Source: an uncultured Paracoccaceae bacterium (GTDB lineage: Bacteria; Pseudomonadota; Alphaproteobacteria; Rhodobacterales; Rhodobacteraceae). Taken from it: DNA of 64,000 bases. The notes below the pieces were generated by a model. It did not search any database, was not told the DNA's origin, and saw only the letters and a program-made list of their open reading frames with translations. Below, one piece after another: positions 27,125-36,256 of the stretch. Each line of letters begins with the position of its first letter. Within the stretch, counting starts at the first letter, position 1. Position numbers and translations under genes: made by a program. Where the stretch lies: contig CANLNT010000001.1 in NCBI GenBank assembly GCA_947492825.1, positions 1,488,001-1,552,000 on the forward strand, read 5' to 3'.

Positions 27125-28849
27125 ATGTACGAAAGACAAAATGCGGCATCAGATAGTTATGTCTTTGCACAACCTATAGCAGAGCAAATCTGGCAGGACA
27201 AATATAAGTACACGACAGCCGCAGGAAACGTTGACCGTGCCTTGGGGGATACTTTTCACCGTGTTGCAAATGGTTTAGCCGCAATTGAACCTGAAAAATC
27301 GCGCCAGTTGGTCGCACAGGAATTCTACCACGCGATGCAAGACTTTCGGTTAATTCCGGCGGGGCGCATTCTGTCAGGTTGCGGAACAGAACGGTCCGTC
27401 ACCTTGTCCAATACTTTTGTGATGCGCACTATTCCTGATTCGGTTGATGGCATCATGGACACGATCAAGGATGCCGCCAAAACCATGCAAATGGGCGGGG
27501 GCATTGGGTTCGACTTTTCCACGCTGCGTCCGCACGGCTGGACGGTCAAGGGTCTGGACTGTCCGGCAGCGGGTCCGCTGGCGGCAATGGATATTTGTGA
27601 CGCCGTTTGCAAAATGTTGGTTACCGGCATGGGGCGTGGCGCGATGATGGCGACGATGCGCTGCGATCATCCTGACATTATGGACTTTATCACTGCCAAA
27701 TCCGACCGGACGCGCCTGCGTAATTTCAACGTTTCGGTCATGATCACAGATGATTTCATCGACGCGGTCAGCAAAGACGACGAATGGGATCTGATGTGGG
27801 ACGGCCAGATCGTGCGCACGGTCAACGCGATGGACCTTTGGGACGCGATCATGCGCCAAACCTATGACACCGCCGAACCCGGCGTGCTGTTCATCGACCG
27901 GATCAACGAAGCCAATCCGTTGAACTATCTTGAGACAATCTCGGCCACCAATTCCTGTGCCGAACAGCCGCTGCCGCCCAACGGCACCTGCCCGCTGGCA
28001 GCCATCAATTTGTCGCAACTGGTGCTATCGCCGTTCACGCCAGAGGCGCGGCTTGATCTGATCACACTCCGGCGCATGGTGGGGACGGCGGTGCGCATGT
28101 TGGATAACACGCTTGATATCTCGCACTACGCCAACGACGCGCAACGGCACGAAGCGCTGTCAAAGCGCCGCATCGGCATCGGGGTCACCGGCGTCGCGGA
28201 TGCGATCATCATGCTGGGGGCTGTCTATGGGTCGGCCAAGGCGGTGTTTCTGGTCGGCAGCTGGATGCAGGCCATCCAGAACGCCGCCTACCTCGCCAGT
28301 GCAGAGCTTGCCCGCGAACGCGGTGCTTTCCCATCTTACAATGCCAAGGCGCATATGCCGCAGCCCACGATTCAAGCCCTCGACCCAGAGGTCGGTGCCG
28401 CCGTCGCAGCCTATGGATTGCGCAACGGAACGCTGACCACCATCGCGCCCACCGGCACCACGTCAATGTTTGCCGGCAATACCTCTTCGGGGATCGAGCC
28501 TGTCTTTGCCAATGCATACACCCGCACCATCACACGCCCCGATGGCCGGAAGGAGGACGAGCATGTCATGGACTATGCGGTTTGGCTTTACCGGCAAATG
28601 CACGGACCAGACGCGCCACTGACGGATGCCTTTGTCACGGTCGCAGACCTTGAACCGCGCGATCATGTGCGGATGCAGGCCGCAGCACAACGCTGGGTCG
28701 ACAGCGGCATTTCAAAGACCGTGAACTGCCCTGCCGACATCCCCTTCGACACCTTCAAGAATGTCTACCTAGAGGCCTATGCCTCGGGCTGCAAAGGGTG
28801 CACAACATACCGACCCAATGATGTGACAGGATCGGTTCTGACCGCATGA
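27125..28849 (+). CDS. nrdJ: Adenosylcobalamin-dependent (class II) ribonucleotide reductase
   Basis: Reduces ribonucleotides to deoxyribonucleotides using a B12 radical, independent of oxygen. The 574-aa product has the R1-like barrel (AGRILSGCGTERSVTLSNTF, MQMGGGIGFDFSTLRP, the catalytic stretch NSCAEQPLPPNGTCPL, TIAPTGTTSMFAGNTSSGIE) and the C-terminal redox pair GCKGCTTYRP. There is no N-terminal ATP-cone, so this is a short form. I start at ATG 27125; the upstream TTG at 27110 lacks support. The next gene overlaps its stop. Confidence 0.93.
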   Translation: MYERQNAASDSYVFAQPIAEQIWQDKYKYTTAAGNVDRALGDTFHRVANGLAAIEPEKSRQLVAQEFYHAMQDFRLIPAGRILSGCGTERSVTLSNTFVMRTIPDSVDGIMDTIKDAAKTMQMGGGIGFDFSTLRPHGWTVKGLDCPAAGPLAAMDICDAVCKMLVTGMGRGAMMATMRCDHPDIMDFITAKSDRTRLRNFNVSVMITDDFIDAVSKDDEWDLMWDGQIVRTVNAMDLWDAIMRQTYDTAEPGVLFIDRINEANPLNYLETISATNSCAEQPLPPNGTCPLAAINLSQLVLSPFTPEARLDLITLRRMVGTAVRMLDNTLDISHYANDAQRHEALSKRRIGIGVTGVADAIIMLGAVYGSAKAVFLVGSWMQAIQNAAYLASAELARERGAFPSYNAKAHMPQPTIQALDPEVGAAVAAYGLRNGTLTTIAPTGTTSMFAGNTSSGIEPVFANAYTRTITRPDGRKEDEHVMDYAVWLYRQMHGPDAPLTDAFVTVADLEPRDHVRMQAAAQRWVDSGISKTVNCPADIPFDTFKNVYLEAYASGCKGCTTYRPNDVTGSVLTA

Positions 28850-29097
28850 CGATGATGCAAACGATGAAAACGCTCACCCGGCGCGCCCTTGGCCGCGCCG
28901 GGGCCACATGGCCGCGCAATGATCTGCCTTGGACCGCAACGCATCGGCACAAGAAAGGCGGGCTTTACCGCCGTGTGGCGGACGCCGTGCTGGAATCCGA
29001 CCGCTCTGCCGTGGTGATCTATGACGATAAAGACGGCACCATCTGGGTTCGGTCCAAGGGTGAATTCGAAGACGGGCGTTTCACACGCCTGCCCTAA
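28846..29097 (+). CDS. DUF1653-like small protein, 83 aa
   Basis: The start overlaps the nrdJ stop by 4 nt. After a basic N terminus ([20 protein letters not shown]) the segment [20 protein letters not shown] continuing [20 protein letters not shown] matches the pattern of DUF1653 proteins, which are small beta-rich proteins of unknown function. Its TAA shares bases with the convergent HerA-like gene stop at 29094. Confidence 0.65.
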   Translation: MTMMQTMKTLTRRALGRAGATWPRNDLPWTATHRHKKGGLYRRVADAVLESDRSAVVIYDDKDGTIWVRSKGEFEDGRFTRLP

Positions 29098-30632
29098 CGC
29101 CCCTTGAACAGCCCGCCCAAAATGCCGCGCACGATCCGTTTGCCGGTCGTGCCTTTCAGCTCTTTGACAACCACATTGGTGATCGCCTCACCCCAACCGC
29201 CGTCCGACGTTTTGCGCCGCGACGTACTGCGCCCCGTGCCGCCACCGTCATAGCGCCGCGCCTTCTTGAACTCACGCAACTCCAGCTCAGCTGCTTCCTC
29301 TTCGGCTTCGGCCTTTTCGGCCTCTGCAGCGGCCTTGTCGGCCCGCGCGCGTAACATCTCAAACGCGCTCTCGCGGTCCAGCTTTTCGGCATATTTCAAA
29401 CCCATCGGAGAGGCTTGCAGCATGGCGGCCCGCGCCGCGCTGTCCAATGGCCCCAGTTGCGACGAAGGCGGGCGGATCAACGTCCGCTCAACAATCATCG
29501 GCGACCCTTTGGCATCTAGCATAGAAGTTACCGCCTCGCCGGTGCCAACCTCCTGAATGGCCTCTGCTGTGTCAAAGGCCGGGTTCTCACGATAAGTTTC
29601 GGCCGCTTTGTTGAGGTCCTTGCGGTCCTTGGCCGTGAAGGCACGCAGCGCATGTTGCACCCGGTTGCCCAACTGACCCAATACATCATCAGGCACATCC
29701 GCCGGGTTCTGGGTGATGAAATAGACCCCAACCCCTTTGGACCGGATCAGGCGTGCCACTTGTTCTACTTTGTCCACCAGCGCCTTGGGCGCGTCGTCAA
29801 ACAGCAGATGCGCCTCATCGAAAAAGAAAACCAGCTTGGGCTTATCGGGGTTGCCGACTTCTGGCAGTTCCTCAAACAGCTCTGACAGCAGCCACAGCAG
29901 GAACGTGGCATACAGCTTCGGGCTCGCCATCAACTTGTCAGCGGCCAAAATGTTCACAGCACCGCGCCCGTCTGTATCCGTGCGAATAATGTCAGCCAAG
30001 TCTAGCGCAGGCTCCCCGAACAGCTCATTGCCGCCTTGGTTTTCGATCACCAGCAACTGCCGCTGAATGGCCCCGACCGAAGAGGCCGCAACATTGCCAT
30101 AGCGCAGCGACAGGTCTTTGGCGTTCTGCCCAACCCAAACCAACAAGGCCTGCAGGTCCTTGAGATCAAGCAGCGGCAGCCCCTCTTCATCCGCCACGCG
30201 GAAGGCCACGTTCATCACGCCCTCTTGCACATCCGTCAGCTCTAGCAGACGGCTCAATAACAGCGGTCCCATCTCAGCCACAGTGGCGCGGATCGGATGA
30301 CCTTGCTGGCCGAACAAGTCCCAAAAGGTGACCGGAAAGGCGCTATATTGCAGATCAAGCCCGATGGTGCCCGCGCGCTTCATGAAAGCATCGTGCAACT
30401 TGAAGGTCTCACTGCCCGATGCGGCCAGCCCCGACAAATCCCCTTTGACGTCCGACAGGAACACAGGGACACCCGCCGCCGAAAACCCCTCTGCCAAGAT
30501 TTGCAGCGTGACCGTCTTGCCGGTGCCGGTGGCGCCCGCGATCAACCCATGCCGGTTGGCCTTGTCCAGCAACAGCTGCTGCGGCTCTGCATAACCGGGG
30601 CCACCGCCGCCGATAAAGATACTGTCGGACAT
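29094..30632 (-). CDS. HerA-like helicase/ATPase (DUF853 family)
   Basis: Cytoplasmic P-loop ATPase of 512 aa. It starts [20 protein letters not shown] and has Walker [15 protein letters not shown], Walker [18 protein letters not shown] and a sensor [21 protein letters not shown] Lys/Glu/Ala coiled-coil-like segment ([20 protein letters not shown]) and a basic tail follow. The ATG at 30632 is preceded by GGGGAGGGG. Family members are relatives of the DNA-translocating HerA-FtsK group; the cellular role is not established. Confidence 0.85.
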   Translation of the reverse strand: MSDSIFIGGGGPGYAEPQQLLLDKANRHGLIAGATGTGKTVTLQILAEGFSAAGVPVFLSDVKGDLSGLAASGSETFKLHDAFMKRAGTIGLDLQYSAFPVTFWDLFGQQGHPIRATVAEMGPLLLSRLLELTDVQEGVMNVAFRVADEEGLPLLDLKDLQALLVWVGQNAKDLSLRYGNVAASSVGAIQRQLLVIENQGGNELFGEPALDLADIIRTDTDGRGAVNILAADKLMASPKLYATFLLWLLSELFEELPEVGNPDKPKLVFFFDEAHLLFDDAPKALVDKVEQVARLIRSKGVGVYFITQNPADVPDDVLGQLGNRVQHALRAFTAKDRKDLNKAAETYRENPAFDTAEAIQEVGTGEAVTSMLDAKGSPMIVERTLIRPPSSQLGPLDSAARAAMLQASPMGLKYAEKLDRESAFEMLRARADKAAAEAEKAEAEEEAAELELREFKKARRYDGGGTGRSTSRRKTSDGGWGEAITNVVVKELKGTTGKRIVRGILGGLFKGR

Positions 30633-30748
30633 GCTGCCCCTCCCCATTTTTGGCTAAAATACATTCTTAACCAATCCATGCCAGAGTAATCGCGCCTGCT
30701 TCCCCAAATGTCCCCCGGGGTTGTGGGCACCATTCTCCCTGTCAGACT

Positions 30749-30776
30749 GGCCGCGCCTTTGGTGCGGCCTTTTTTT
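30749..30776 (+). terminator. Strong intrinsic terminator without an obvious upstream gene
   Basis: GGCCGCGCC, TTT, GGTGCGGCC (one G-U pair) followed by seven T residues on the plus strand. The nearest coding region upstream is antisense (the HerA-like gene), so the terminated plus-strand transcript must be a short RNA beginning within or near 30640-30740. I could not find a convincing promoter for it. Confidence 0.65.
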
Positions 30777-30826
30777 CGCCACAGGGCCACCACCCCGCCG
30801 CGTCCCAAATTGTGATCGAAACCCTG

Positions 30827-30855
30827 TTGACGGCGCGCAGGGCGGCGGCTAGCTT
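30827..30855 (+). promoter_or_regulatory. Sigma70-type promoter of a small RNA
   Basis: TTGACG (30827-30832), an exact 17-nt spacer, and TAGCTT (30850-30855). The start is expected at about A30862. It is followed 40-70 nt later by a terminator with no ORF between, which points to a small RNA. Confidence 0.55.
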
Positions 30856-30861
30856 GCGCTC

Positions 30862-30929
30862 AATTAGTCGGCCAAGTCCGACAGGGAGAATGGGAAAGGG
30901 GTCCGCTTGCGGGCCCTTTTCTCGTTTTT
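30862..30929 (+). ncRNA. Small RNA candidate, about 68 nt
   Basis: Predicted from the promoter at 30827-30855 and a terminator at 30898-30929 (8-9 bp GC stem closed by a CUUG tetraloop, then TTTTCTCGTTTTT). A 5' hairpin GTCGG-CCAAGT-CCGAC precedes a single-stranded purine-rich segment, GACAGGGAGAATGG (30880-30893). That segment is the exact complement of 30730-30743, just upstream of the preceding orphan terminator. There is no start codon with a long frame. It matches no RNA family I can name. Confidence 0.45.
30898..30929 (+). terminator. Terminator of the small RNA candidate
   Basis: GGGGTCCG and GCGGGCCC-type arms (one G-U pair) around a CTTG loop, then a T-rich tail to 30929. The next gene (IalB-like) starts 87 nt downstream and has its own possible promoter (CTGACA at 30961, 17 nt, TAACCC at 30984). 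Confidence 0.65.
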
Positions 30930-31016
30930 GCCTGCTCCCGCCGATGTGACGAATTCGGACCTGACATGGTCTGAAAGCCGTGCTAACCCGGTGCCCAAAT
31001 CAATATGGAGCATGTG

Positions 31017-31655
31017 ATGCAAAGCATCTTGAAACCGTTTGTGCTTGGCCTGTCGTTGCTGGCCGCCCTTCCTGCGATTGCGCAGGAAACCACCACCGAG
31101 ACAGAGACCGACGCAGAACCGGCACCACCCGCAGGCAGCACCGCCGCGGACCTCAGCCTTGGTGAACCGGTCAACGCCGAAACCCTTGCCGGATTGCAGC
31201 CGGGTGCACCTTATATTCTGGAAGAATTTGGCGACTGGGCACTGCGCTGCCTCAAAGCACCCGAAGGACAAAACGACCCTTGCCAACTGTATCAACTGCT
31301 GCTGGATGCAGACGGCAATGCCGTCGCAGAGATGAGCATGTTTCCCCTGCCCCCCGGTGGTCAGGCTGCGGCTGGTGCGACCATCGTTGTCCCACTTGAA
31401 ACCCTGCTGACACAGCAATTGACCCTGTCAGTTGATGGCGGTCAGGCACGCCGCTATCCGTTCACGTTCTGCAACGCCGCGGGCTGCGTCGCCCGCGTCG
31501 GCTTTACCGCAGACGAAATCGCGCAGTTCAAACGTGGCAATGCCGCCAAGCTGCGCCTCGTCCCGGCCGCAGCCCCCGATCAAGAGGTTCTGCTGGATGT
31601 GTCTTTGACCGGGTTCACAGCTGGTTTTGACGGCGTCGTGAACGTCGAAGAATAA
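31017..31655 (+). CDS. Invasion-associated locus B (IalB) family exported protein
   Basis: Periplasmic protein of 212 aa with a signal peptide (VLGLSLLAALPAIAQ) and a Thr/Glu/Pro-rich linker, followed by the IalB-type domain: FGDWALRCLKAPEGQNDPCQ, MFPLPPGGQAAAGATIVVPL and FTFCNAAGCVARVGFTADE, with four cysteines that may form disulfides. The GGAG ribosome binding site at 31008 supports the ATG at 31017 over the one at 31005. IalB proteins are common in Rhodobacterales; the molecular function is not settled. Confidence 0.85.
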   Translation: MQSILKPFVLGLSLLAALPAIAQETTTETETDAEPAPPAGSTAADLSLGEPVNAETLAGLQPGAPYILEEFGDWALRCLKAPEGQNDPCQLYQLLLDADGNAVAEMSMFPLPPGGQAAAGATIVVPLETLLTQQLTLSVDGGQARRYPFTFCNAAGCVARVGFTADEIAQFKRGNAAKLRLVPAAAPDQEVLLDVSLTGFTAGFDGVVNVEE

Positions 31656-31669
31656 GCGCAACACCAAAA

Positions 31670-31703
31670 AACAATGGCCGCCCCAACCGGGCGGCCTTTT
31701 GCG
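31670..31703. terminator. Bidirectional terminator between convergent genes
   Basis: GGCCGCCC (31676-31683), a CAACC loop, GGGCGGCC (31689-31696), flanked by TTTT on the plus side and by a run of A residues on the left that gives TTTTTT on the minus strand. It serves both the IalB-like gene and the ketoacyl synthase gene. Confidence 0.75.
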
Positions 31704-31717
31704 TTTCTGGGGTCGGC

Positions 31718-32926
31718 TTACGCCCGGCGCAACGCCAGAACGGCATTTAACCCGCCAAAGGCAAAGGCGTTGGACAGCACCACATCAACCTCAGCCTCGC
31801 GCGCTTCATTGGGCACCACATCCAGCGCGCATTCCGGGTCCGGCTCTTCGTAGTTGATCGTGGGCGCGATGACCCCGTCGCGCAGCGCCATGATACAGGC
31901 CAGCAATTCCACAGCGCCCGTGCCGCCAATCAAATGCCCATGCATGGATTTGGTCGATGACATCATCAGCCGGTCCGCATGTGCCCCGAAGACATCGGCT
32001 ACTGCTGCACATTCGGTCTTGTCATTGGCCGCCGTGCCGGTGCCATGCGCGTTGATATAGCCCACCGCATCTTTTGCCACGCCCGCGTCCGCAATCGCAC
32101 CTGCGATGGCCCGCGCCGCCCCTTGCTTGGAGGGCATCACAATATCAGAGGCGTCGGAAGACATCGCAAACCCCGCCACCTCGCACAAGATATCTGCACC
32201 GCGCTTGATCGCATGGTCGCGGTCCTCAAACACAAAGACCCCGGCACCTTCGCCCTGCACCATGCCGTTGCGGGTGGCACAGAACGGACGGCAGGCATCG
32301 CGGCTCATCACCCGCAGCCCTTCCCAGGCCTTGATCCCGCCAAAGCACAACATGGATTCCGACCCACCTGTGACCATGACATCAGCCATCCCGCTGCGGA
32401 TCATGTTGAACGCCTGTCCCATCGCGTGGTTGGACGAGGCACAGGCCGTGGCCACCGTGAAAGACGGTCCTCGCAGGTTCCACTCCATCGACACATGGCT
32501 GGCTGCGGCATTGTTCATCAGCTTGGGCACAATGAACGGATGCACCCGGTTTTTGCCCTCTTCATAAACCGCGCGGTAGTTTTCATCCTGCGTGTTCAAC
32601 CCGCCACCGGACGTGCCAAGGATCACACCGGACCGGTCCGCCAAACGCCCGGTAAACTGCAAGCCCGCCGCATCCAGCGCCTGCCGCGCGGCCAGCAAGG
32701 TGAACTGCGTGAACCGGTCATAAAGTGCGATCTGCTGGCGGTTGAAATGCGCCTGTTCGTCATAGTCGCGCACCTGCCCGCCGATTTGAATGGACAGACG
32801 ATCCACATCGCGGATGTCCAGCGGTCCGATGCCGCAACGTCCTTCGCGCATCGCTTCAAATGTCTCAGGCACATCGCTGCCCAGCGGGTTGATCGTTCCC
32901 GCCCCGGTCAAGACCACGCGGCGCAT
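31718..32926 (-). CDS. Beta-ketoacyl-ACP synthase (FabF-like, dedicated to the adjacent ACP)
   Basis: Condensing enzyme of 402 aa with the Cys-His-His triad: Cys162 in TACASSNHA, His294 in HGTGT, Lys326 and His331 in STKSMHGHLIGG. It starts one base-overlap after the adjacent acyl carrier protein (TGATG). With an ACP, this synthase and an LpxD in one operon, it most likely elongates a special acyl chain for lipid A or another envelope lipid rather than serving bulk fatty acid synthesis; that is inferred from context. Confidence 0.9.
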   Translation of the reverse strand: MRRVVLTGAGTINPLGSDVPETFEAMREGRCGIGPLDIRDVDRLSIQIGGQVRDYDEQAHFNRQQIALYDRFTQFTLLAARQALDAAGLQFTGRLADRSGVILGTSGGGLNTQDENYRAVYEEGKNRVHPFIVPKLMNNAAASHVSMEWNLRGPSFTVATACASSNHAMGQAFNMIRSGMADVMVTGGSESMLCFGGIKAWEGLRVMSRDACRPFCATRNGMVQGEGAGVFVFEDRDHAIKRGADILCEVAGFAMSSDASDIVMPSKQGAARAIAGAIADAGVAKDAVGYINAHGTGTAANDKTECAAVADVFGAHADRLMMSSTKSMHGHLIGGTGAVELLACIMALRDGVIAPTINYEEPDPECALDVVPNEAREAEVDVVLSNAFAFGGLNAVLALRRA

Positions 32927-33189
32927 CAGCCCTTGCCCTGCTCCGCGATCAAAGCTTCGACGGCAGTGATGATTGCGGCCACGGATGAGACATCAAATTT
33001 GCTGTCTTGCGGCGCGTTGGCGTTAAACGGGACCGAGATGTCAAAGGCCTCTTCGATGGCGAAAATGCTTTCCACAAGCCCCATGCTGTCAATGCCCAGA
33101 TCGTCCAACCCGTTGTCCAGCGCCACGTCCGATGGCTCCAGCAAGGCTTGCTCGGCAAGGATTGCGATCACCTGATCTTTGACGTTCAT
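32926..33189 (-). CDS. Specialised acyl carrier protein
   Basis: Small acidic protein of 87 aa with the phosphopantetheine attachment site DDLGIDSMGLVE (Ser35). It is longer than AcpP and has a distinct C-terminal part (FNANAPQDSKFDVSSVAAII). A good ribosome binding site (CCGGAGGCC) precedes the ATG. Its gene lies between lpxD and the ketoacyl synthase, so it probably carries acyl chains for them. Confidence 0.9.
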   Translation of the reverse strand: MNVKDQVIAILAEQALLEPSDVALDNGLDDLGIDSMGLVESIFAIEEAFDISVPFNANAPQDSKFDVSSVAAIITAVEALIAEQGKG

Positions 33190-33216
33190 TACGGCCTCCG
33201 GATGTCTGACGCTGAT

Positions 33217-34290
33217 TTAGTCATTCTGACCAGGCTTTGAAACACCTTTCTGACGCAGCACCGCCTGACGCGTGGCTTTCAGTTGTGCGCGGTAGCTTGG
33301 CATCGGTTGCGCGGGATACCCCATCATGAACTGCCCCGCCTCGACGGTGCTCAGCACCACGGCAGCCCCGCCCACGACAACATCCGCACCGACGGTGATA
33401 TTGTCTTTTACGCCGGATTTGCCGCCCAGCACGACGCGGTCGCCAATGCGGGCAGACCCGGCCACCGCAGCCTGCGCACACAGCACACAGTCCTCGCCCA
33501 AGACCACGTTGTGGCCGACCTGCACAAGGTTATCGATCTTGGTGCCACGTCCCACGGTGGTGGCACGGATCGTGCCTGCATCAATCGTGCTATTGGCACC
33601 CACCTCCACATCATCGCCCACAACCACGCTGCCCAGCGAATGGATCCGATGCCGCACGGCATCGTTGGGCGGGTCAAGCGGCGCGCGGCCCATCCCCTGA
33701 AACGCGCGTTCCTCATTTGATGGCCCCGCTGTCACGAAGGAAAATCCATCAGCCCCAATGACCACATTGGGTTGCAGGATGCAGCGGTCGCCAATCTGCA
33801 CAGCGCGTCCCAGCCGAACGCCCGCGAAAATCTGACAGGTGCGGCCCACCTTGACCGCCTCGGCCACGGTCACATGGGCGTCAATCCATGTACCTACGCC
33901 AATTTCCGCGCCCGGCCCGATCACACTGAACGGGCCAATGCTGACATCGCGCCCGATGGTGGCGGTGTCGTCGATCAAAGCCGTCGGATGGATGCCGGTC
34001 ACCGCGCGGGGCACGTCAAAAGCCTGCGTCAACTGCGCCATTGCCAACCGCGCGCGTGGCACTTCGATTGCGGCCTCCAGCCCCAGCGCGCGCCAGTCCG
34101 CACCGGGCCAGACAAGGGCCGCACGCGCCCGGCTCAGCCCCAGCGGCTCGCTCCATTTCGGGGTCATGGCAAGGGCCAGATCGTCCTTTGCCGCCAAGGC
34201 AGGCTCTGCTGGCCGGCGCACTGGCAGTTCCGCATTCCCCAGCGCCTCTGCGCCAAGTGCTAAAGCAATATCCCTGACTGTAAGGCCCAT
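33217..34290 (-). CDS. lpxD: UDP-3-O-acylglucosamine N-acyltransferase (LpxD)
   Basis: Adds the second acyl chain in lipid A synthesis using acyl-ACP. The 357-aa product has an N-terminal substrate-binding domain and a long left-handed beta-helix of hexapeptide repeats (IHPTALIDDTATIGRDVSIG, VEVGANSTIDAGTIRATTVG, IDNLVQVGHNVVLGEDCVL with the catalytic His in VGHN). It lies directly upstream of its own ACP and synthase. Whether the bamA locus holds another lpxD cannot be seen here. Confidence 0.93.
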   Translation of the reverse strand: MGLTVRDIALALGAEALGNAELPVRRPAEPALAAKDDLALAMTPKWSEPLGLSRARAALVWPGADWRALGLEAAIEVPRARLAMAQLTQAFDVPRAVTGIHPTALIDDTATIGRDVSIGPFSVIGPGAEIGVGTWIDAHVTVAEAVKVGRTCQIFAGVRLGRAVQIGDRCILQPNVVIGADGFSFVTAGPSNEERAFQGMGRAPLDPPNDAVRHRIHSLGSVVVGDDVEVGANSTIDAGTIRATTVGRGTKIDNLVQVGHNVVLGEDCVLCAQAAVAGSARIGDRVVLGGKSGVKDNITVGADVVVGGAAVVLSTVEAGQFMMGYPAQPMPSYRAQLKATRQAVLRQKGVSKPGQND

Positions 34291-34314
34291 GTCTTTCCCC
34301 GCTTGAGGAAAGAC

Positions 34315-35922
34315 TTAGCCGCGAACGGCCCGCACCGCCACCCCTTCGCGCGCCAGCGCCGACCAGATCTGCCCATCGCGACCATAGATATCGCGGCGGA
34401 ACTGCAAGTCTCCCGTCACATTGGTGAACGCCGTGCGATAGACCAGATGCACCGGCACCGGAACGTCCAGATTGACCCGGCTTTCCGATCCGGAATTCAA
34501 CCGCCGCTGAAAGAACCCCTTGGGATCGCTTTCCTGCTTGGCCAGCAGCGCATAGGCAAAATCGAACGGGTCGTTCAGACGGATGCAACCGTGGCTAAAT
34601 GCCCGGACCTCGCGGCCAAACAGGCTCTTGGCGGGGGTGTCGTGCAGATAGATGTTGTAGCGGTTCGGGAACATGAACTTGACAAGGCCAAGTGCGTTGC
34701 GCGGGCTCGGCGGTTGCCGCATCGAAAACGGAAAGTTTCGCGCGTTGTAGCGGTTAAAGTTCACCGCACCCCGGTTCACCTCGCGCCCATTGCGATCTGT
34801 GATTTTCAGATGACTGACCGCCCCGGGGTTGCGCTGCAACTGCGGCAGATATTCCTTGGTCACGATGGACCGTGGCACGTACCAACTAGGGTTGATGACC
34901 ATAAACTCCATGACATCGGAAAACTCCGGGCTTTGGCGGTCGGAATCGTTGGCCCCGATGACAGAGCGGGTCGAAAATGTGACCCGGTCATAGTCGACCA
35001 CATGCGCCGTGAAATCGGTCAGATTGACCCAGATATGACGGTCGCCGCGCGGCTGGTTGATCCAGCGCTCACGCTCCATCGCCACGATGACCGCCTGCAT
35101 CCGCCGTTCCATCGTGACATTAACTTGCCGCATCGTCCCTTGCCCGGCAGTGCCATCCTCTTCCAGCCCATGTGCGGCTTGAAAGCGGCGCACCGCGTCG
35201 GTCAGGTCGCGGTCATAATCGGGCGAGGCTGTACGCCCCAGAAAACCCATTGCAATCAAACGGTTGCGCAGATCAATGACCGCAGGCCCGTTGTCGCCAG
35301 GCTTCAGGCTGCCAGCCGATACCGACGGCCCCCAACCACCTTCGGCCAGCATCCGCTCCAGCCGCAGCTTTTCGCGCATCAGGCGGGTGTACTCGGGGCT
35401 CGAGGGCGGCAGGCTGCGCAGATACCCATCGGGATTCGCACGGGCGAAATTGGTCAAGGTCTCCAGCCGGTCGCGGTACGGCACCTCGCGTTTGATGGCA
35501 GACACCACCTGTGCGGGTTTCAGAATGCCGGTCTGAACGTCGCGGGCATACTGCAGGAACAACCGCGACAGGATGACCTCCATCTCGCCGCGCTCTGCTG
35601 GCGTCCGCGCTTGCCGCATCTGGTCCATCAGCGCGTCAACATCATAACGGCTGGCAGGCAGGCCGTGCGCCTCTGCATCGGCAAAGGCACCCAGAAGCGC
35701 GTTGCGCCGCGCCTGCGATGTGGCGTCAGCACCCGTCCAGATCCCCGCAAATTCGCGCGCCCGGTAGAACGCCGCCAAATCCTCGTCGCGGGCGGCTGTC
35801 TCGGCCACCGCCTGGCGGAATGCTGTCACCTGCGCTGCGGCAGGCGTTGCGACCGACAACAAGGAAACACAGAACATGGCGCAAAAAACCGCCCAAAACG
35901 ACCGTCTTATGGAAACAAACAA
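34315..35922 (-). CDS. L,D-transpeptidase with peptidoglycan-binding domain (YcbB type)
   Basis: Periplasmic cross-linking enzyme of 535 aa. A signal peptide (SFWAVFCAMFCVSLLSVATPAAAQ) is followed by a helical scaffold, a PG-binding motif (GDNGPAVIDLRNRLIAMGFL) and a YkuD catalytic domain with HDTPAKSLFG and SHGCIRLNDP, nucleophile Cys446. The start is a TTG at 35922, backed by GAGGA six bases upstream; the first ATG would delete the basic part of the signal. It is divergent from the DUF882 gene and upstream of lpxD. Confidence 0.92.
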   Translation of the reverse strand: MFVSIRRSFWAVFCAMFCVSLLSVATPAAAQVTAFRQAVAETAARDEDLAAFYRAREFAGIWTGADATSQARRNALLGAFADAEAHGLPASRYDVDALMDQMRQARTPAERGEMEVILSRLFLQYARDVQTGILKPAQVVSAIKREVPYRDRLETLTNFARANPDGYLRSLPPSSPEYTRLMREKLRLERMLAEGGWGPSVSAGSLKPGDNGPAVIDLRNRLIAMGFLGRTASPDYDRDLTDAVRRFQAAHGLEEDGTAGQGTMRQVNVTMERRMQAVIVAMERERWINQPRGDRHIWVNLTDFTAHVVDYDRVTFSTRSVIGANDSDRQSPEFSDVMEFMVINPSWYVPRSIVTKEYLPQLQRNPGAVSHLKITDRNGREVNRGAVNFNRYNARNFPFSMRQPPSPRNALGLVKFMFPNRYNIYLHDTPAKSLFGREVRAFSHGCIRLNDPFDFAYALLAKQESDPKGFFQRRLNSGSESRVNLDVPVPVHLVYRTAFTNVTGDLQFRRDIYGRDGQIWSALAREGVAVRAVRG

Positions 35923-36256
35923 ATCAGATCCTCAATTTCTTACTGGCAACCGGTTCAGCAGCGAACCTTTGATGCCACTTCATGTCGTGGCACCCCGTCT
36001 TGTCTAATCACAAATGCGGGGGGTCACCATTTGGCAGCAGCCTGTTGCGCCCGTGCATTTGCAAATCGGCCACAGTCGGAACTGATCAAATTTTGCGCAG
36101 ATTCTCGCCGATTTGGAGTTGGTTAACAAAGATTCCCTAAGAAAAGCTTGGCCGCGGAATCCCATCGTGGCATAAAGCCGATGCATCTGGGGATGAGATG
36201 GCAACGGCGTGTAAGCAAACACGCGACAATTGGGCGACGGGACAGGCGCTTTACAG
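35923..36256. promoter_or_regulatory. Divergent intergenic region with three GANTC sites
   Basis: A 334-nt gap between two outward-facing cell wall genes. It holds GATTC at 36110-36114 and 36131-36135, GAATC at 36157-36161, and a GGTTAACA half-site resembling CtrA boxes at 36121. Clustered GANTC sites are typical of promoters sensed by CcrM methylation and GcrA in alphaproteobacteria. No ORF with support was found in it. Confidence 0.4.

Noticed and set aside
31979..33175. 398-aa plus-strand open frame
   Set aside because: Antisense to the ketoacyl synthase and ACP genes, which have intact catalytic residues.
34303..36126. 607-aa plus-strand open frame
   Set aside because: It lies opposite the L,D-transpeptidase, which has a signal peptide, SHGCIR motif and ribosome binding site.
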